Part shown: in pieces, positions 34,758 to 45,413 of the stretch | Position numbering within the stretch: the stretch's first letter is position 1 | Layout of the letters: each line of letters starts with the position of its first letter | Notes under the pieces: model-generated | What the model saw: the letters and a program-made list of their open reading frames with translations, nothing else | Databases searched by the model: none | Told to the model about the DNA's origin: nothing | Assembly: GCA_003290165.1 (NCBI GenBank) | Contig: QNQO01000674.1 | Coordinates: forward strand, 310,001 to 374,000 | Length of the DNA: 64,000 bases | DNA from: Berberis thunbergii | Taxonomy: Eukaryota; Streptophyta; Magnoliopsida; Ranunculales; Berberidaceae | Direction of reading: 5' to 3' | Program-made: the position numbers and the translations under genes

Positions 34758-34776
34758 GCGCCAAAAATAGCCCGCC
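34758..34776 (-). promoter_or_regulatory. Putative promoter motif with E2F-like site, element C
   Basis: The minus strand reads GGCGGGCTATTTTTGGCGCTCC. TTTGGCGC fits the plant E2F consensus TTTSSCGC. The same motif stands at 45414-45430 in element B, again just inside the subterminal region and ahead of a pyrimidine-rich tract. The promoter role is inference. Confidence 0.4.
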
Positions 34777-34799
34777 CAATTTTATTTTTTTCAGCTTTT

Positions 34800-35293
34800 C
34801 ATGTAGCCACGGTTTTGAGCCGTTGCTAAAGCTAGCCACGGTTTAGAACCGTTGCTAAATTCTTTTTTTCAACGGTTTTGAGTCGGTGCTAGATCTAGCC
34901 ACGGTTTAAAACCGTTGCTAAATTTTTTTGTTGCAACGGTTTTTAGCCGTTGCTAGCTCTAGCCACGGTTTAGAACCGTTGCTAAATTTTTTTGTTGCAA
35001 CGGTTTTGAGCCGTTGCTAGATCTAGCCACTGTTTAGAACCGTTGCTAAATTTTTGTTGCAACGGTTTTGAGCCGTTGCTAATAATGCCCACGGTCTGGA
35101 GCCGTTGCTACTATTAGCCACGGTTTTTACCCGTGCCAACTATACCAACGGTTTTAAACCGTGGCCAGGTTGTTTTTACCCACGGTTTTAAGCCGTTGGT
35201 ACTTCTAGCTACGGGTTTTGGCCGTGGCAAATACACCAACGGTTTATAACCGTGGCCAGCTCAGCTTAGCTAAACTGCCCTTTTGGTGTAGTG
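34800..35293. repeat. Right subterminal and terminal repeats of CACTA element C
   Basis: About a dozen units alternating AGCCACGGTTTAGAACCGTT and TTGCAACGGTTTTGAGCCGT, ending with TTTTGGTGTAGTG at 35293. They mirror the left array. Confidence 0.92.
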
Positions 35294-35296
35294 TTA

Positions 35297-36560
35297 CTCC
35301 AAGTTTCTTGAGAATTTGACAAGGTCCAAATTTCCTTTGCTTTAATTTGTTGTAAGCTCCAGCAGGAAACCTCTCTTTTCTAAGATAAACCATCACCAAA
35401 TCTCCTTATTGAAATTCTTTATGTCTCCTATGAGCATCAGCAACACTCTTGTAACGTTGGGAAGCTTAATTCAAGTGCTCACGAACTTGTTCATGAATGT
35501 TCTTGATATGGGCAGCAAGCTCCTCCGCATCCATGCTTACTCTAGCTTGAGTAGAAATTGGCACTAAGTCTAAAACTTGATAAGGATTACGGCCATAAAT
35601 AATCTCAAAGGGCGTTTTCTTAGTTGAGCGGTTGCAAGAGCCATTATAAGAAAATTCAGCTTGAGGAATAATGAATTCCCACTTCTTAGGATGCGCTCCA
35701 ACCAAACTTCGCAATAAATTTCCAAGGGATCTGTTTACTACCTCCGTTTGGCCATCTATTTGAGGATGATAAGCGCTAGAGAATTGTACACGTATTCCCA
35801 AAAGCCTCCAAAGTGTCTTCCAAAAATAGCTCATGAATCGTACATCACGATCCGAAGTAATGGACTTTGGAACTCTATGCAAACGAATCACTTCTTTGAA
35901 AAATAAAGTAGCCACATCTGAAGCATTATTGGAGTTCTTGCACGGAAGAAAATGTGCCATCTTAGAAAATCGATCAACAACAACTAAAATGCCATCATAC
36001 CCATGTTGTGTTTTTGGCAATCCAAGGACAAAATCCATAGAAACATCCTCCCAATGACCATTAGGAATAGGTAGAGGCTGGTACAAACCAGAATTTTGCA
36101 CTCCTCCTTTGGCCCTTTGACAAACATAACACCTTTGCACATAATGAGTAACATCACGCTTCAACGTAGGCCAAAAGTACCGCTCCCTTACAAGTGCCTC
36201 AGTCTTGTCTTTTCCAAAATGACCAGCAAGTCCACCTCCATGTAATTCTGTGATAAAAAAATCTCTAAGTGTGCCCTCTGGAAGACAAAATTGGTTTCCT
36301 TTGAAGAGATAGCCATTCATGAGCAAGTAATCATTATTTTTCCTATCACTCAGCTCTTCCATAACCTTGGAAAAGAATGGATCAGCTGCATAGTTTTCTG
36401 GGAGCAAATCAAAACCCACCACTTCATAGGAAAGAGTGGTCAATAAGCTGTACTTTCGACTCAATGCATCAGCCACCTTATTAGAAGTTCCTGATTTATG
36501 ATTCAGCACAAAGCTGAATTTTTCCAAGTAAGAGACCCATCGGCATGACGAGAATTCAGC
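35297..36560 (-). pseudogene. Chromovirus integrase region
   Basis: Minus-strand frame 36527-35466. It starts with the end of RNase H ([20 protein letters not shown]). It then has the integrase HHCC finger (ELHGGGLAGHFG with YVQRCYVCQRAKG) and the DDE core: SMDFVLGLPK (first D), ITSDRDVRFMSYFW (second D) and SSAYHPQIDGQTEVVNRSLG (E). These residues cut and join element ends into the host. A stop at about 35467 ends the frame early, and the next 170 bp, still coding-like ([15 protein letters not shown] region), runs up to the CACTA C insertion. It is encoded as part of one gag-pol polyprotein. Confidence 0.92.
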
Positions 36561-38144
36561 TTTCTTTGGGATTTAAGAAATCGCAAGGCTTCATGATCAG
36601 AATAAAGAACAAATTCCACGCCAATACGGTAATCTTCCCAATGTCGCAAAGCTTGAACCACTGCGTAAAGCTCTTTGTCGTAGGTTGAATAATTCAATCT
36701 GGCATCATTTAGCTTCTCGCTGAAATAAGCAATTGGTCTTCCTTCCTGCATTAGAACAGCCCCAATTCCAACATTAGAAGCATCACATTCAACTTGGAAA
36801 ATTTTGGCAAAATCTGGCAAGGCCAAAACGGGAGCTTCAACAAGCTTTTTCTTCAAGAGTTGGAAACTCTTCTCTGCTTCATGTGTCCATACAAATTCCT
36901 TTTTTATAACATCCATCATAGGAGCTGCAATGGTGCTGAAATTTTTAATAAATCGCCGATAAAAAGACGCCTCCATGGAAACTTCGAACATCCGTAAGGC
37001 TTTTAGGTGTTGGCCAATTCACGATAGCTTTGACCTTCTCATTATCCACTTCCAAGCCTCTAGCTGTCACAACATAGCCTAAGAATACCACTTTGTCAGC
37101 CATAAAAGAACACTTCTTGAGATTAATAAACAGTTGGTTGTCATGGAGCACTTTGAAAACTTTAGCCAAATGCTCTTAGTGCTGAATTTTGTTTTGGCTA
37201 TAAACCAAGATATCATCAAAATAAACCACAATAAATTTCCCTATAAAACTCCTCAAAACTTCAGTCATAAGCCTCATGAAAGTGCTAGGAGCATTAGAAA
37301 GACCAAACGGCATAACAAGCCATTCAAACAACCCATCCTTGGTCTTGAAAGCCGTTTTCCATTCATCGCCGCTACGAATACGAATTTGATGATAACCACT
37401 CCTTAGATCAATCTTAGAAAATATCTTTGCTCCATCAAGCATATCAAACATGTCATCAAGACGGGGAATAGGGAATCTATATTTCACCGTAATTTTATTC
37501 ACAACCCTACTATCAACACACATCCTCCAAGTTCCATCTTTTTTAGGAGTCAAAAGGGCAGGAACAACACAAGGACTAAGTGATTCTCTAATCAACCCTT
37601 TATTACGTAAATCATCAACTTGTCTTTTTAATTCAGCATGTTCTTTAGGTGACATTCTATAATGAGGTAAGTTAGGAAGGCTTGCACCTGGAAAAAAATC
37701 AATTTGATGTTGAATATTGCGAAGAGGTGGTAGTCCCTCCGGAAGTTCGTTTGGAGCCAATCCTTCAAATCTGTCCAGCAGTTCTTGAACTTCTTCAGGA
37801 ATCCTTTCTACGTTTTCAAGAATCTTCTCAACAGCCATCAACATGAACCCTACTTCGTTGTCCTTGCAAGAGCGCTCAAACTCCTTGCGAGATAGTAAAA
37901 TAATTTGGTCGTCATTGTGCACTGTACTAGGAACATTCTTCAAGGGCTGCAACAAATACTTTACTCCATTCTTGACAAGAGAGTAAATATTTTTCTTCCC
38001 ATCATGTTGGTCATTTCGATCAAATTGGCCAACCAAGAAGTAAGTGACAAGCATCCATGGGAAGAACATCGAAATAAATCTCATCTTCATACCTTCCGAT
38101 AGAGAATTTGGTTTTGCATCTTTGAGACACCAGCACCTCCCCAC
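36503..38144 (-). pseudogene. Chromovirus reverse transcriptase and RNase H
   Basis: The reverse transcriptase lies in the 38144-37176 frame: PHYRMSPKEHAELKRQVDDL, TPKKDGTWRMCVDSRVVNKI, FSKIDLRSGYHQIRIR and the active-site block FIVVYFDDILVYS, with both catalytic aspartates kept. A TAG at 37176 then interrupts the frame. It resumes at 37169 (FKVLHDNQLFINLKKCSFMA), shifts again near 36975, and continues into RNase H ([50 protein letters not shown]). Two frameshifts and one stop mean no functional polyprotein. Confidence 0.93.
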
Positions 38145-39480
38145 CTTTTTTGAACCACAACACCTTGTAAGGCTTGGGATGGCATACGCATGGTAGCTTC
38201 AATTTGTCTACCATAAGCTTGGACACCATATTTTCTACACTTCCTGAATCGATCATCAAAATGCACTTCTTTTCATGGGACAAGCAATAAGTTCTGAAAA
38301 TGTTATTTCGCAGCCATTGAACATCTTCTTGGATTGTCATAATCCGTTGAATAACAAGGCTTTTAGCTGCAAACCATGGTTCACAACGTTCTCCCTCCAA
38401 GTCCTCATCTAGATCTTCATAAAAACTGGGCTTGTTTTCGCCTAGTTCGTCATCCCCTTCAACAATATTAATCTCGGCTTTCTTCTTAGGACATTCATAA
38501 GAACGATGCCCTGATTCTCCGCACCTAAAGTATGTAAAAGTTGAAGATTGAACAGCCTTTCCCTTGTCTTTACCACTTCCTGCAGTGCGAACGTTTTGCT
38601 CAGTGCTAGAGGTTGAAGTTTTCTTCCCGTAAGACAACATCTTTTCCTGTGGAGTCTTGGAGCTCTCCGCCTTCTTAAACGAACTCCATTTTATTTTCTC
38701 CTCAGCCTTAAGCGCCTTTCGATATGCTTCTTCAAAAGAATGAATAGAGTGCATTATGAGTTCTCCACGCAAGCTATATTTCAGTCTGCTTACATATCGC
38801 GCCACCAGTTGATCATCTGTCTCATTTAAATTAACCCGACTCATTAACTTATAGTAAATCTCTGTATACTCCTCCACGGGCTGATCACTACGCTGGTGCA
38901 ATTGATGAAATTTTTGGTAGAGAGTTTGAGGATAATCCAGAGGAAGAAATTCCTCATCCAGCTTCAACTTCATCTCTGCCCATGTGTTAATTCTTGGAAC
39001 GCCCCTTCGATCACGGCTACGTTGATATTGTTGCCACCAAACAAGAGCATGACCCTTCAATTTTGTAGCCACGAACCATAACTTATATTCATTGGAAAGA
39101 TCTTTCCATTCAAATAAGGCTTCCAACGATGATACCCAATCAAAATATTCGTCGGGATTAAGTTTCCCTTCGAAATTTGGTACATTAACTTGAATACTAC
39201 GATCCGTTCCTTCAAGAGCTCTCATTAATCTATTCATGACAGATGGATTTTCATCTGCAGCATTGGACCTTCCAGCAAAATTTTAAGAACCTGATTCCTC
39301 ATTAGAATATCCACTTCTAGAGCTTTGAGGATTACCCCTCCTACTACGAGTTGGAGATTGTGGAAGTCTTTGGAGAATCTCGTTCATCATTTGCTGTAGA
39401 TTTTGGTTAGACTGACGCAACTCAGCAAGATCAGCTTGCACGTTAACCTGTTCAACGCTCCTTCTTCTCCCTCGAACCAT
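38020..39480 (-). pseudogene. Chromovirus gag and protease region
   Basis: In minus-strand sense, a short basic N-terminal frame (39480-39283) is followed, after a stop, by the main gag frame from 39237. This carries capsid-type segments (FEGKLNPDEYFDWVSSLEAL, LVWWQQYQRSRDRRG, YYKLMSRVNLNETDDQLVAR) and a zinc knuckle that reads YFRCGESGHRSYECP, with the first cysteine of CX2CX4HX4C replaced by tyrosine. The protease follows with active-site MIDSGSVENMVS and the LLLGWP end motif. The frame then shifts near 38144 into reverse transcriptase. Gag would package the RNA; the lost cysteine and extra stop indicate decay. Confidence 0.9.
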
Positions 39481-39508
39481 TGTTGCTAGGAAACAACAAT
39501 AACTAAAT

Positions 39509-39519
39509 CTCTGATACCA
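39509..39519 (-). other. Primer-binding site of the chromovirus
   Basis: The minus strand reads TGGTATCAGAG, complementary to the 3' end of initiator tRNA-Met, three bases inside the 5' LTR. This fixes the element's orientation. Confidence 0.85.
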
Positions 39520-39522
39520 ATT

Positions 39523-39908
39523 TGATGCAGCTGATGCCTACAATCATTGGAGCAAGAAATAAGGTCTTGATAAGAAGTTAAGATAGTTTCGGGATTCAAT
39601 CAATCGAAGGCAGTGGATGCCACTCACGCTACTAATCGCGGATGCCACTCGACGCGACCAAGCCACAAGCTTGATTAAAAAGGAAGAAATACTTAACTCA
39701 AGGCAAAGTATTCTTGCAAGCAATACTGTTTCTTAAGCAAAGTCTGACTTTCTTCTTCCATTCATCATGTTTAAATAGCTTTTACAAGAAAATGAAAAGA
39801 CAGAAAATAATTCAATACAATTTCCCAGATTTACCATTTCTTCTTCCTAGATTTATAAAACTTAAGAAACAATATTTTCCAAGACTTCATTAATATGCTC
39901 CTGCATCA
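39523..39908 (-). repeat. 5' LTR of the chromovirus (386 bp)
   Basis: Pairs with 22914-23289 with the same TGATGCAG...CTGCATCA borders. It is followed by AATCT (39909-39913), the target-site duplication. Confidence 0.93.
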
Positions 39909-39913
39909 AATCT

Positions 39914-41590
39914 ATAACCCAAACTCAATCAGATGTTTCCAGGCACGTTTTACCGTATAATTTTTCATCATCTGAAAGATGGCTTGACTGGTCAATACAA
40001 CACTTATGATGACACTAAGACCGGGTTCTGTCAAAATGATGTCAGAAGCACTGTGAGCTGCATTTGTTGCATCAGCAACAGCTATTCCAATGTCAGCCTT
40101 CTTAAGAGCAGGAGCATCATTAACTCCATCACTTGTCATTCCACATATATGTTTCCTAGTTTGCAAGCGCTTAACGATTTCATATTTGTGCTTTGAAGCA
40201 AAACCAAACAACTAGTCAAAAGAAGTAAGGAAAGAAGAAGAAGCAAGTTCCAAGCAAAAGCACCTAGCAGCAACTACCAGCCTCCCTCTCATGGACACTA
40301 GAACCTAGCTATAACATGATATCAGAACCATACCAGGGAAAACGCCAGCAAAACCATCAACTTTCTCTATAAGTTTATGAACTGGCAGAGCTGCAATTGA
40401 CTTATCCTTGGCCTGGCCTAATAAAGCCGATGACGGATACACGTTGGTTCCCATCCCAAGACGGTGTCCAGTTTCCTTTCCTATTGCCAATTGATCACCT
40501 GATAGAAGTTGAAAGCATTAATTGGCACATGAATAAAACACTAGATACTGAATTACCCATTCAAGGTTGGGGTTGGGAGGGTGGAAAGAACATAATTTTA
40601 TATCGTGAAACAGAGATATGAGAAAATGATGACACTGCACTAAGTGATTATAGAATACTTGCAAAATCAATAAGACATAAATAAAACCATCCTTACTCCA
40701 TGTACGAAGCATAATATGATCCACTATGTAATTGAGGGTTTCTAGGAGATTTCAACACTTGTGACTTCAGAAACCCTCTGAATATATCAATATGTAATTG
40801 AAGCTCATATCTCATTTACAACCCCATTCAAAACACAGAATGTCACATATGTAAACTGAACAAGATGATGCTATATCACAAGACACACAGCTGTGATCAT
40901 TTTAACATTTACCCCAAGGTTCAGGGCCCTTTTTATAGTTTCAGCACTGTCATAGTGAGGCGGAACAAAGAGATGCATAAAACCAATGAACTGCCATGGA
41001 TCTCCGGGACTCTTTTTCCTTCCAACTGGAACTTCCTGTTTCATACCAAGACAAAAGACCCTGAAGATTAGTATTCAGTAAACAATGGAAGTTATTGAAG
41101 GATAAAACTTATTTACCTGGTAATCTACTGCAAGTGAACGTAGGCCTCGATCAGCAAACTTATCGATCACAACATGAGCTCTTCACTCTATATCTGACTT
41201 GTTGTGAGCAAGATTCAAAATATGCAAGACAAAATAGTCAGAACAAAGCATGCATAGACCATACAAAATACTTAAATATATAAATGTTTATGAAAAATAC
41301 TTGCTCAGGAGCACCTTTGCTGACTCAATGCATTTTTCCTTCACTATCTATATAAGTCAAAGTTGTGCGCTTGTCGGTAGGATTAAATGGGAGGAAATGG
41401 ACCTCTTGAATGCCAGCCCTTGCCTATTGGTATTGTTAATACATGGAAAAAGGTTACGCAAATAGGATTGACAGACTCCATTATCAATCAATCTGCAGAG
41501 GAAAACTCTTATGTTTCATTATCATCACCATCACTTGCCTCCTTTGGATCTGCTAGCATCTCGACTATAGCTCCCTGCATCAATGAATTA
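39914..41590 (-). pseudogene. Plasma-membrane H+-ATPase fragment, cytoplasmic domains (5' of retrotransposon)
   Basis: Six minus-strand exons of a P3A proton pump in native order: AIVEMLADPKEA (41523-41590); [20 protein letters not shown] then an in-frame TGA where relatives have Arg (41310-41440); IDKFADRGLRSLAVDYQ (41110-41165); [20 protein letters not shown] with [11 protein letters not shown] (40900-41050); [20 protein letters not shown] with FAGVFP (40335-40500); and the hinge motif [20 protein letters not shown] with [11 protein letters not shown] (39960-40205), where the usual GDGVNDAP glycine is serine. The first two-thirds of the pump, including the DKTGT phosphorylation site, are absent. 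The chromovirus inserted just before the membrane exons at 22.2 kb. Confidence 0.9.
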
Positions 41591-41826
41591 CCCATTGCGT
41601 CATATGTATACCATCCTCCATTCAAAATCATTAAAGACATAGCATCCTTGAAAAAAAAATACTTGAACAAACCTGCTGAGCCAAGCGATGAGAAATCAAC
41701 ATAACCGTGCAAGCATATTCAGCTACTACATAGCTACAAAATCCAAATGTCCATCATAACTATTTTGCTGAATGCAGAGTAGATATTAGATGAAGGACAG
41801 AGAACTTGTGTAAGAAAAATACTAAC

Positions 41827-42225
41827 CTGTATGTTCCCATCACCCGAGTGGTCACGTAACTGTTTTATAAAACATAATAGCTTTGCAAGCCCAAAATCAG
41901 ACACCTTAGGATTCCATTGTCGATCTAATAAAATGTTGTTGGACTTTACATCTCGATGGACAACCTTTGGTTCCAAACCCTCGTAAAGGTAGGCCAAACT
42001 ACAAAAACATGGTTAGTCGTAAATATTTGCATAATACTTGTGTCGATATACAACTATAACATACGAAATTTAGGAAATTTTCGTTGTACCCTTTGGTTGT
42101 TCCAAGGATAATGTTCATTCTAATTTCCCATGTGAGAGGGCTGACATGGCCTACATCACCATGGAGCCATTGGTCAACATTATCGTTGTCTACATACTCA
42201 TACATGATCATTCTGATCAATAAAA
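41827..42225 (-). pseudogene. Receptor-like protein kinase fragment (catalytic loop region)
   Basis: Two minus-strand exons. 42090-42225 reads IMYEYVDNDNVDQWLHGDVG and HVSPLTWEIRMNIILGTTKG. 41827-41998 reads [20 protein letters not shown] then [23 protein letters not shown] (catalytic loop) and DFG (metal binding) are intact. Past DFG a one-base shift disrupts the activation segment, though VTTRVMGT is still recognisable in another frame. It resembles the membrane-anchored Ser/Thr kinase subfamily with [35 protein letters not shown]. The P-loop and C-lobe are absent. Confidence 0.88.
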
Positions 42226-42389
42226 CCAGATGGAGTAAAAATGCTGAAATTTAACCACCCTCAAACCGATAGTATAAACTACAAAATCAAGATGAGTAAA
42301 CCTCCTAACTTAACTTATACAAAGAACAATTATTGACAAAAAAATGAATTGAAGTGACACCTGTAAGCTCCCTCAACTAGAAAATGCTA

Positions 42390-42413
42390 TAAAAGATGAC
42401 TTGTGGTGTAGTG
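42390..42413. repeat. Orphan CACTA-type terminus
   Basis: The run ends TTGTGGTGTAGTG at 42413, followed by TTA. Read inward it is CACTACACCACAAGTCATC and then TATAGCATTTTC, similar in kind to the ends of element B. No matching left end with TTA was found nearby, so it may be a remnant of an older or truncated element. Confidence 0.4.
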
Positions 42414-42602
42414 TTACTTGGTTTTCTACTTTAGTTACAAACAGCTTAACGCATGGGCAAACATGTAGATCGCCAAATTATCTATCGAGTTTTCAATAAC
42501 TAATCTTACGTCACCATGATTATACTAAAAAATATTAACGAAAAGACTAGCAGGAAAATAGAGGAGAACATATAACAAGCAAATGAATGTGTAATAAGGG
42601 TA

Positions 42603-43191
42603 CCTTGTTTTCCCATTCAAACTCCGCCCACATGTTTTTGAATGCAACATCAGCACATGTAGCAGGGGAAATGTAATCCATGATGTCAATATGGATTTCA
42701 CTGAGATCGACCACTGTTCATTCTAGGACATTTGATGATTCATAATGTCAGTATGGATTTCAAAAACTGTCAGTATGGATTTCTCTGACAACGACCACTG
42801 TCCGTTCTGACATTTAATGTCAGTATGATTTTCAAAAAATAAACCCGTTTCAGTTGAAGAACCGTAATATTTGACCTTATCTGCTTGCTTGATTCTGGAG
42901 CTAGTGTGTAGTTCTGTGGGCGCTCAGCAAGTTTGAGATCACCCTTTGTTACCAACTCCAGGCACAAGTTCTGGAGAGTCTCCTTTGTATGGTTGATGAC
43001 TGTTACATCAAGGACAATGTTATAATGATTAACCGTAACGCGTGCTTCAGCATAAACGAGATCATTATAATCCAGTCAATTGAAAAATCATGTTCAGCTT
43101 ATTTGCATCATCTCTTTCCTTCGTGAACTTTCCAGTGGTACTTTTTAAATCATCTTGAACTTCATCTTCGAGTTCAAGTTGGCTCCTACCC
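42603..43191 (-). pseudogene. Coatomer beta subunit (beta-COP) fragment
   Basis: Minus-strand pieces of the C-terminal part of beta-COP, a COPI vesicle coat protein. They read SQLELEDEVQDDLKSTTGKF and ERDDANKLNMIFQLTG; then, after a shift, RVTVNHYNIVLDVTVINHTK, ETLQNLCLELVTKGDLKLAE and RPQNYTLAPESSKQIRSNIT; then (about 42603-42720) [20 protein letters not shown] with [14 protein letters not shown] short tract around 42700-42830 (GTCAGTATGGATTTC and CGACCACTGT-CGTTCT words) is duplicated locally and removes or scrambles part of one exon. At least two frameshifts are visible. It lies directly upstream of the kinase piece in transcription sense. Confidence 0.87.
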
Positions 43192-44832
43192 TGAAAAAAC
43201 AAATGGACTCGATAATTAATATACAATTAGGCAATGTCATAAACACTAAATTTGCAAAGCGTCCAATGAACAACCTACAGCTGCAAGAAAGTACAATAGA
43301 TTTCACTACATGAGTCATCTATGCAACACTCAATATCATTTATATTCAAAGTATGAGTTATGAAGAACCCAAAGAGTTCTATTGTCCTACCAATTCTCTT
43401 TATAAACCGCATGCGGCTCTCCTTGCTATGTAGCCTATGAGGTATGCTGGTTCCTTGACACTTTTTTTAGCTATAACAAGAATGGAATGAAACAGTGCAT
43501 TATTCATATGATTATTAACATTTTAGATTGATACTAAACAGTAATGTAGATAAATAGCAAGTGGGTTTATTCAAGTTTGAACCATGGTCCAAAACTCCTC
43601 CAACTCAACCTGTGACCATTTCAGCCTCCTGTCCATCTCATTGACAAGTAAACCACATCTAAAATATTTCTGAAACCAGCTAATCAATCAATTCTTACCA
43701 ATGATAGACTAACAATGAAGTTGCTTTGCGACCAAGTTTCTATACATAAAAAGTTGATGAAGAAGAACAAGACTCCAATCATAGAACAAACAGCTTCAAT
43801 CATACATCCCCACTACTTTTCTCTGTCAGAATCTCAATAACCCACTTCACATGTGTAGCTCCTAAAGCCCACTGAACATTTGTGTTAGTAGATCGATCAC
43901 AGAAACAATACAAAAAAGAAGAAAGAAATCAGAGCAAAAAAGTTTTTGTTACCTCAATCAAAAGAAAGAGGTACTCTTGTCATTCTTGAACAAAGATGAA
44001 ATTTCAGTAAGTCGAGTACAAAGCTAAACATCTTTAACAGTTAATTGTCATTCTTTCAATCAAAGCTTCGGTTATACTTCTCAATATACATTGGAACTTC
44101 AAATGACTATAAAAACAAAACCAGTAAAACACCAGGATTCAATCCACTTCATATCTTAAGAACAAACAAAGAAATTCAAGCTCCACTATAGTGAATGAAA
44201 TCCATAAAAAAAAATTTAATAAAAAAAAACTTAAATTTTTCTTAATCCAACAAAAAGAACCCAAAACGAAGAAGTAAGCCCCATCTTACATAAGAAGAAG
44301 TTAACCTTGTTGTTGTTGAAGAGATGAAGGTAGAAGCTAACCTTGTTGTTGCTGACCCTGCAAGAACCACTAATTTCAAACCCCACAGAGAGGACAAAAC
44401 TCAAACACCAAGCAATCAGAGCCGAACAACATGCAATCAGAAGTGATAACTAATAATGCAGAAATGATAAATCATTTTTGCAAATGGTTTCTTCTATCAC
44501 ACAACTAACCATTATAATCTCTGCAAGAACCACCAATTCAAAGCCCACAGAGGACAGACCTCAAACACATCATACAAATTAGAACCTCCACCCCATTTAG
44601 TCGGTTTTGCTTCTTAAACTTCATTCCTTCTTAAAGTCACTCAAATCAAATACAATCAACCAAACCCATGCTAAAATTCACCTAATCAACCCCCATTCAC
44701 ATAATCACCCAACAAACCAACACCCCCAGATATCAAAATTCAACAAAAACAACCAAAATCCAACATGCAAATTCACAATTAACACAAACAAACCAAAACC
44801 CATTAAGAAAATCAAACCAAAAACACTATTAC
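43192..44832. other. No recognisable gene
   Basis: AT-rich spacer in element B between the beta-COP and PDK pieces. The ORF at 44607-44888 (plus) is an A/C-rich chance frame opposite intron-like sequence. Confidence 0.3.
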
Positions 44833-45081
44833 CTTCAAAACAGCAGGTTTTCCTAACAAACCATTGGGGAGGCTCTCAAGCTCAATAGCTTTCCTTGCAA
44901 TTCGAATGGGGAGCTCCTTGTGAAGAAACTAAGTAGAGATGAACAAGTTTTTCTCAGTGGGTTCAGACCCAACCTCCATCATGTACCTAAAACTGACCTC
45001 AGTTTGTTTCATTCCACCCCATTTCTGTACTTCCTCAATCAGAGCCTTGGAAAAGGTCTCAGATAATTTCTTGGCCACCAT
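44833..45081 (-). pseudogene. Mitochondrial pyruvate dehydrogenase kinase first-exon fragment
   Basis: Minus strand from ATG 45081: MVAKKLSETFSKALIEEVQK, WGGMKQTEVSFRYMMEVGSE, then PTEKNLFIST, an in-frame TAG, and FLHKELPIRIARKAIELESL ending at a GTAATA donor (44832). This is the N-terminal part of plant PDK, which phosphorylates and shuts off mitochondrial pyruvate dehydrogenase. The stop replaces the usual glutamine (CAG to TAG). The histidine-kinase-like ATPase domain is absent. It is the first captured piece after the right end of element B, 333 bp from the putative promoter motif, and it keeps its own start codon. Confidence 0.88.
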
Positions 45082-45229
45082 GGCTGAACAGTGAAGATGT
45101 AAAGGGTCAGGGGAGGCGAGGAAATTTGAAGGAGGAATTGAAAGCCCAGCATAGACAGAGAAGACCAACGAAGGTTACAAAGCAGAAGTTAGCATGCGCA
45201 AAGCCAGTGAGTAACAGTTGTGGAAGAGA

Positions 45230-45400
45230 GACGCAGAGAGAGACCTGCTCGAAGGATATGAGAGGTGAGCAAGAGGTCGAGCAGAGAGAGGCAAGCAAGA
45301 AGGAGATGGGAGGCGAGCAAGAGGTCGAGCAAGAAGGAGATGAGAGGCGAGTTCTTTAGTGAATGGGGGGAGAGGAGAGATAAAGTCGCGAAACACAAAA
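45230..45400. repeat. Purine-rich minisatellite near the right end of element B
   Basis: Repeats of GAGGCGAGCAAGAGGTCGAGC and AAGAAGGAGATG-GAGGCGAG, followed by GGGGGGAGAGGAGAGA. In minus-strand sense this is a CT-rich leader-like tract. Confidence 0.75.
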
Positions 45401-45413
45401 AAAAAATTTGGGA

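Larger units (their letters stand above)
23633..35293 (-). mobile_element. CACTA element C (11.66 kb) with captured gene pieces
   Basis: The left end is CACTACACCAAAAACCCC and the right end TTTTGGTGTAGTG, flanked by TTA on both sides (23630-23632 and 35294-35296). Long subterminal arrays of CCACGG-TTTTAAG-CCGTGG units lie at both ends. Inside on the minus strand are a broken Transposase_24-like gene and pieces of an AAA ATPase, ribosomal protein L7 and a P5A-type ATPase. I see no large DDE transposase (TNP2/Transposase_21-like), so the element is probably non-autonomous. It inserted into the chromovirus coding region and is the youngest layer of the nest. Confidence 0.93.
22914..39908 (-). 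mobile_element. Chromovirus-type Ty3/gypsy retrotransposon, split by CACTA element C
   Basis: LTRs at 22914-23289 and 39523-39908 start TGATGCAG and end CTGCATCA, with the 5-bp duplication AATCT outside both. In minus-strand sense it has 5' LTR, a tRNA-Met-type primer site (TGGTATCAGAG, 39509-39519), gag, protease, reverse transcriptase, RNase H, integrase, a C-terminal chromodomain-like segment, a purine-rich tract and 3' LTR. The coding region is broken by stops and frameshifts and interrupted by element C at codons just before the chromodomain part. By eye the LTRs differ at about nine of roughly 340 aligned positions, nearly all transitions, so the insertion is moderately young. Confidence 0.95.

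Noticed and set aside
34568..34846. ORFs on both strands (92 and 87 residues)
   Set aside because: They run through the GAAGTCGAGGGA minisatellite and CACTA subterminal repeats; openness is due to repeat composition.
19764..42413. Pairing the left end at 19764 with the CACTA terminus at 42413
   Set aside because: The flanking trinucleotides do not match (ATT against TTA), whereas 45541 is followed by ATT and has the closer terminus.
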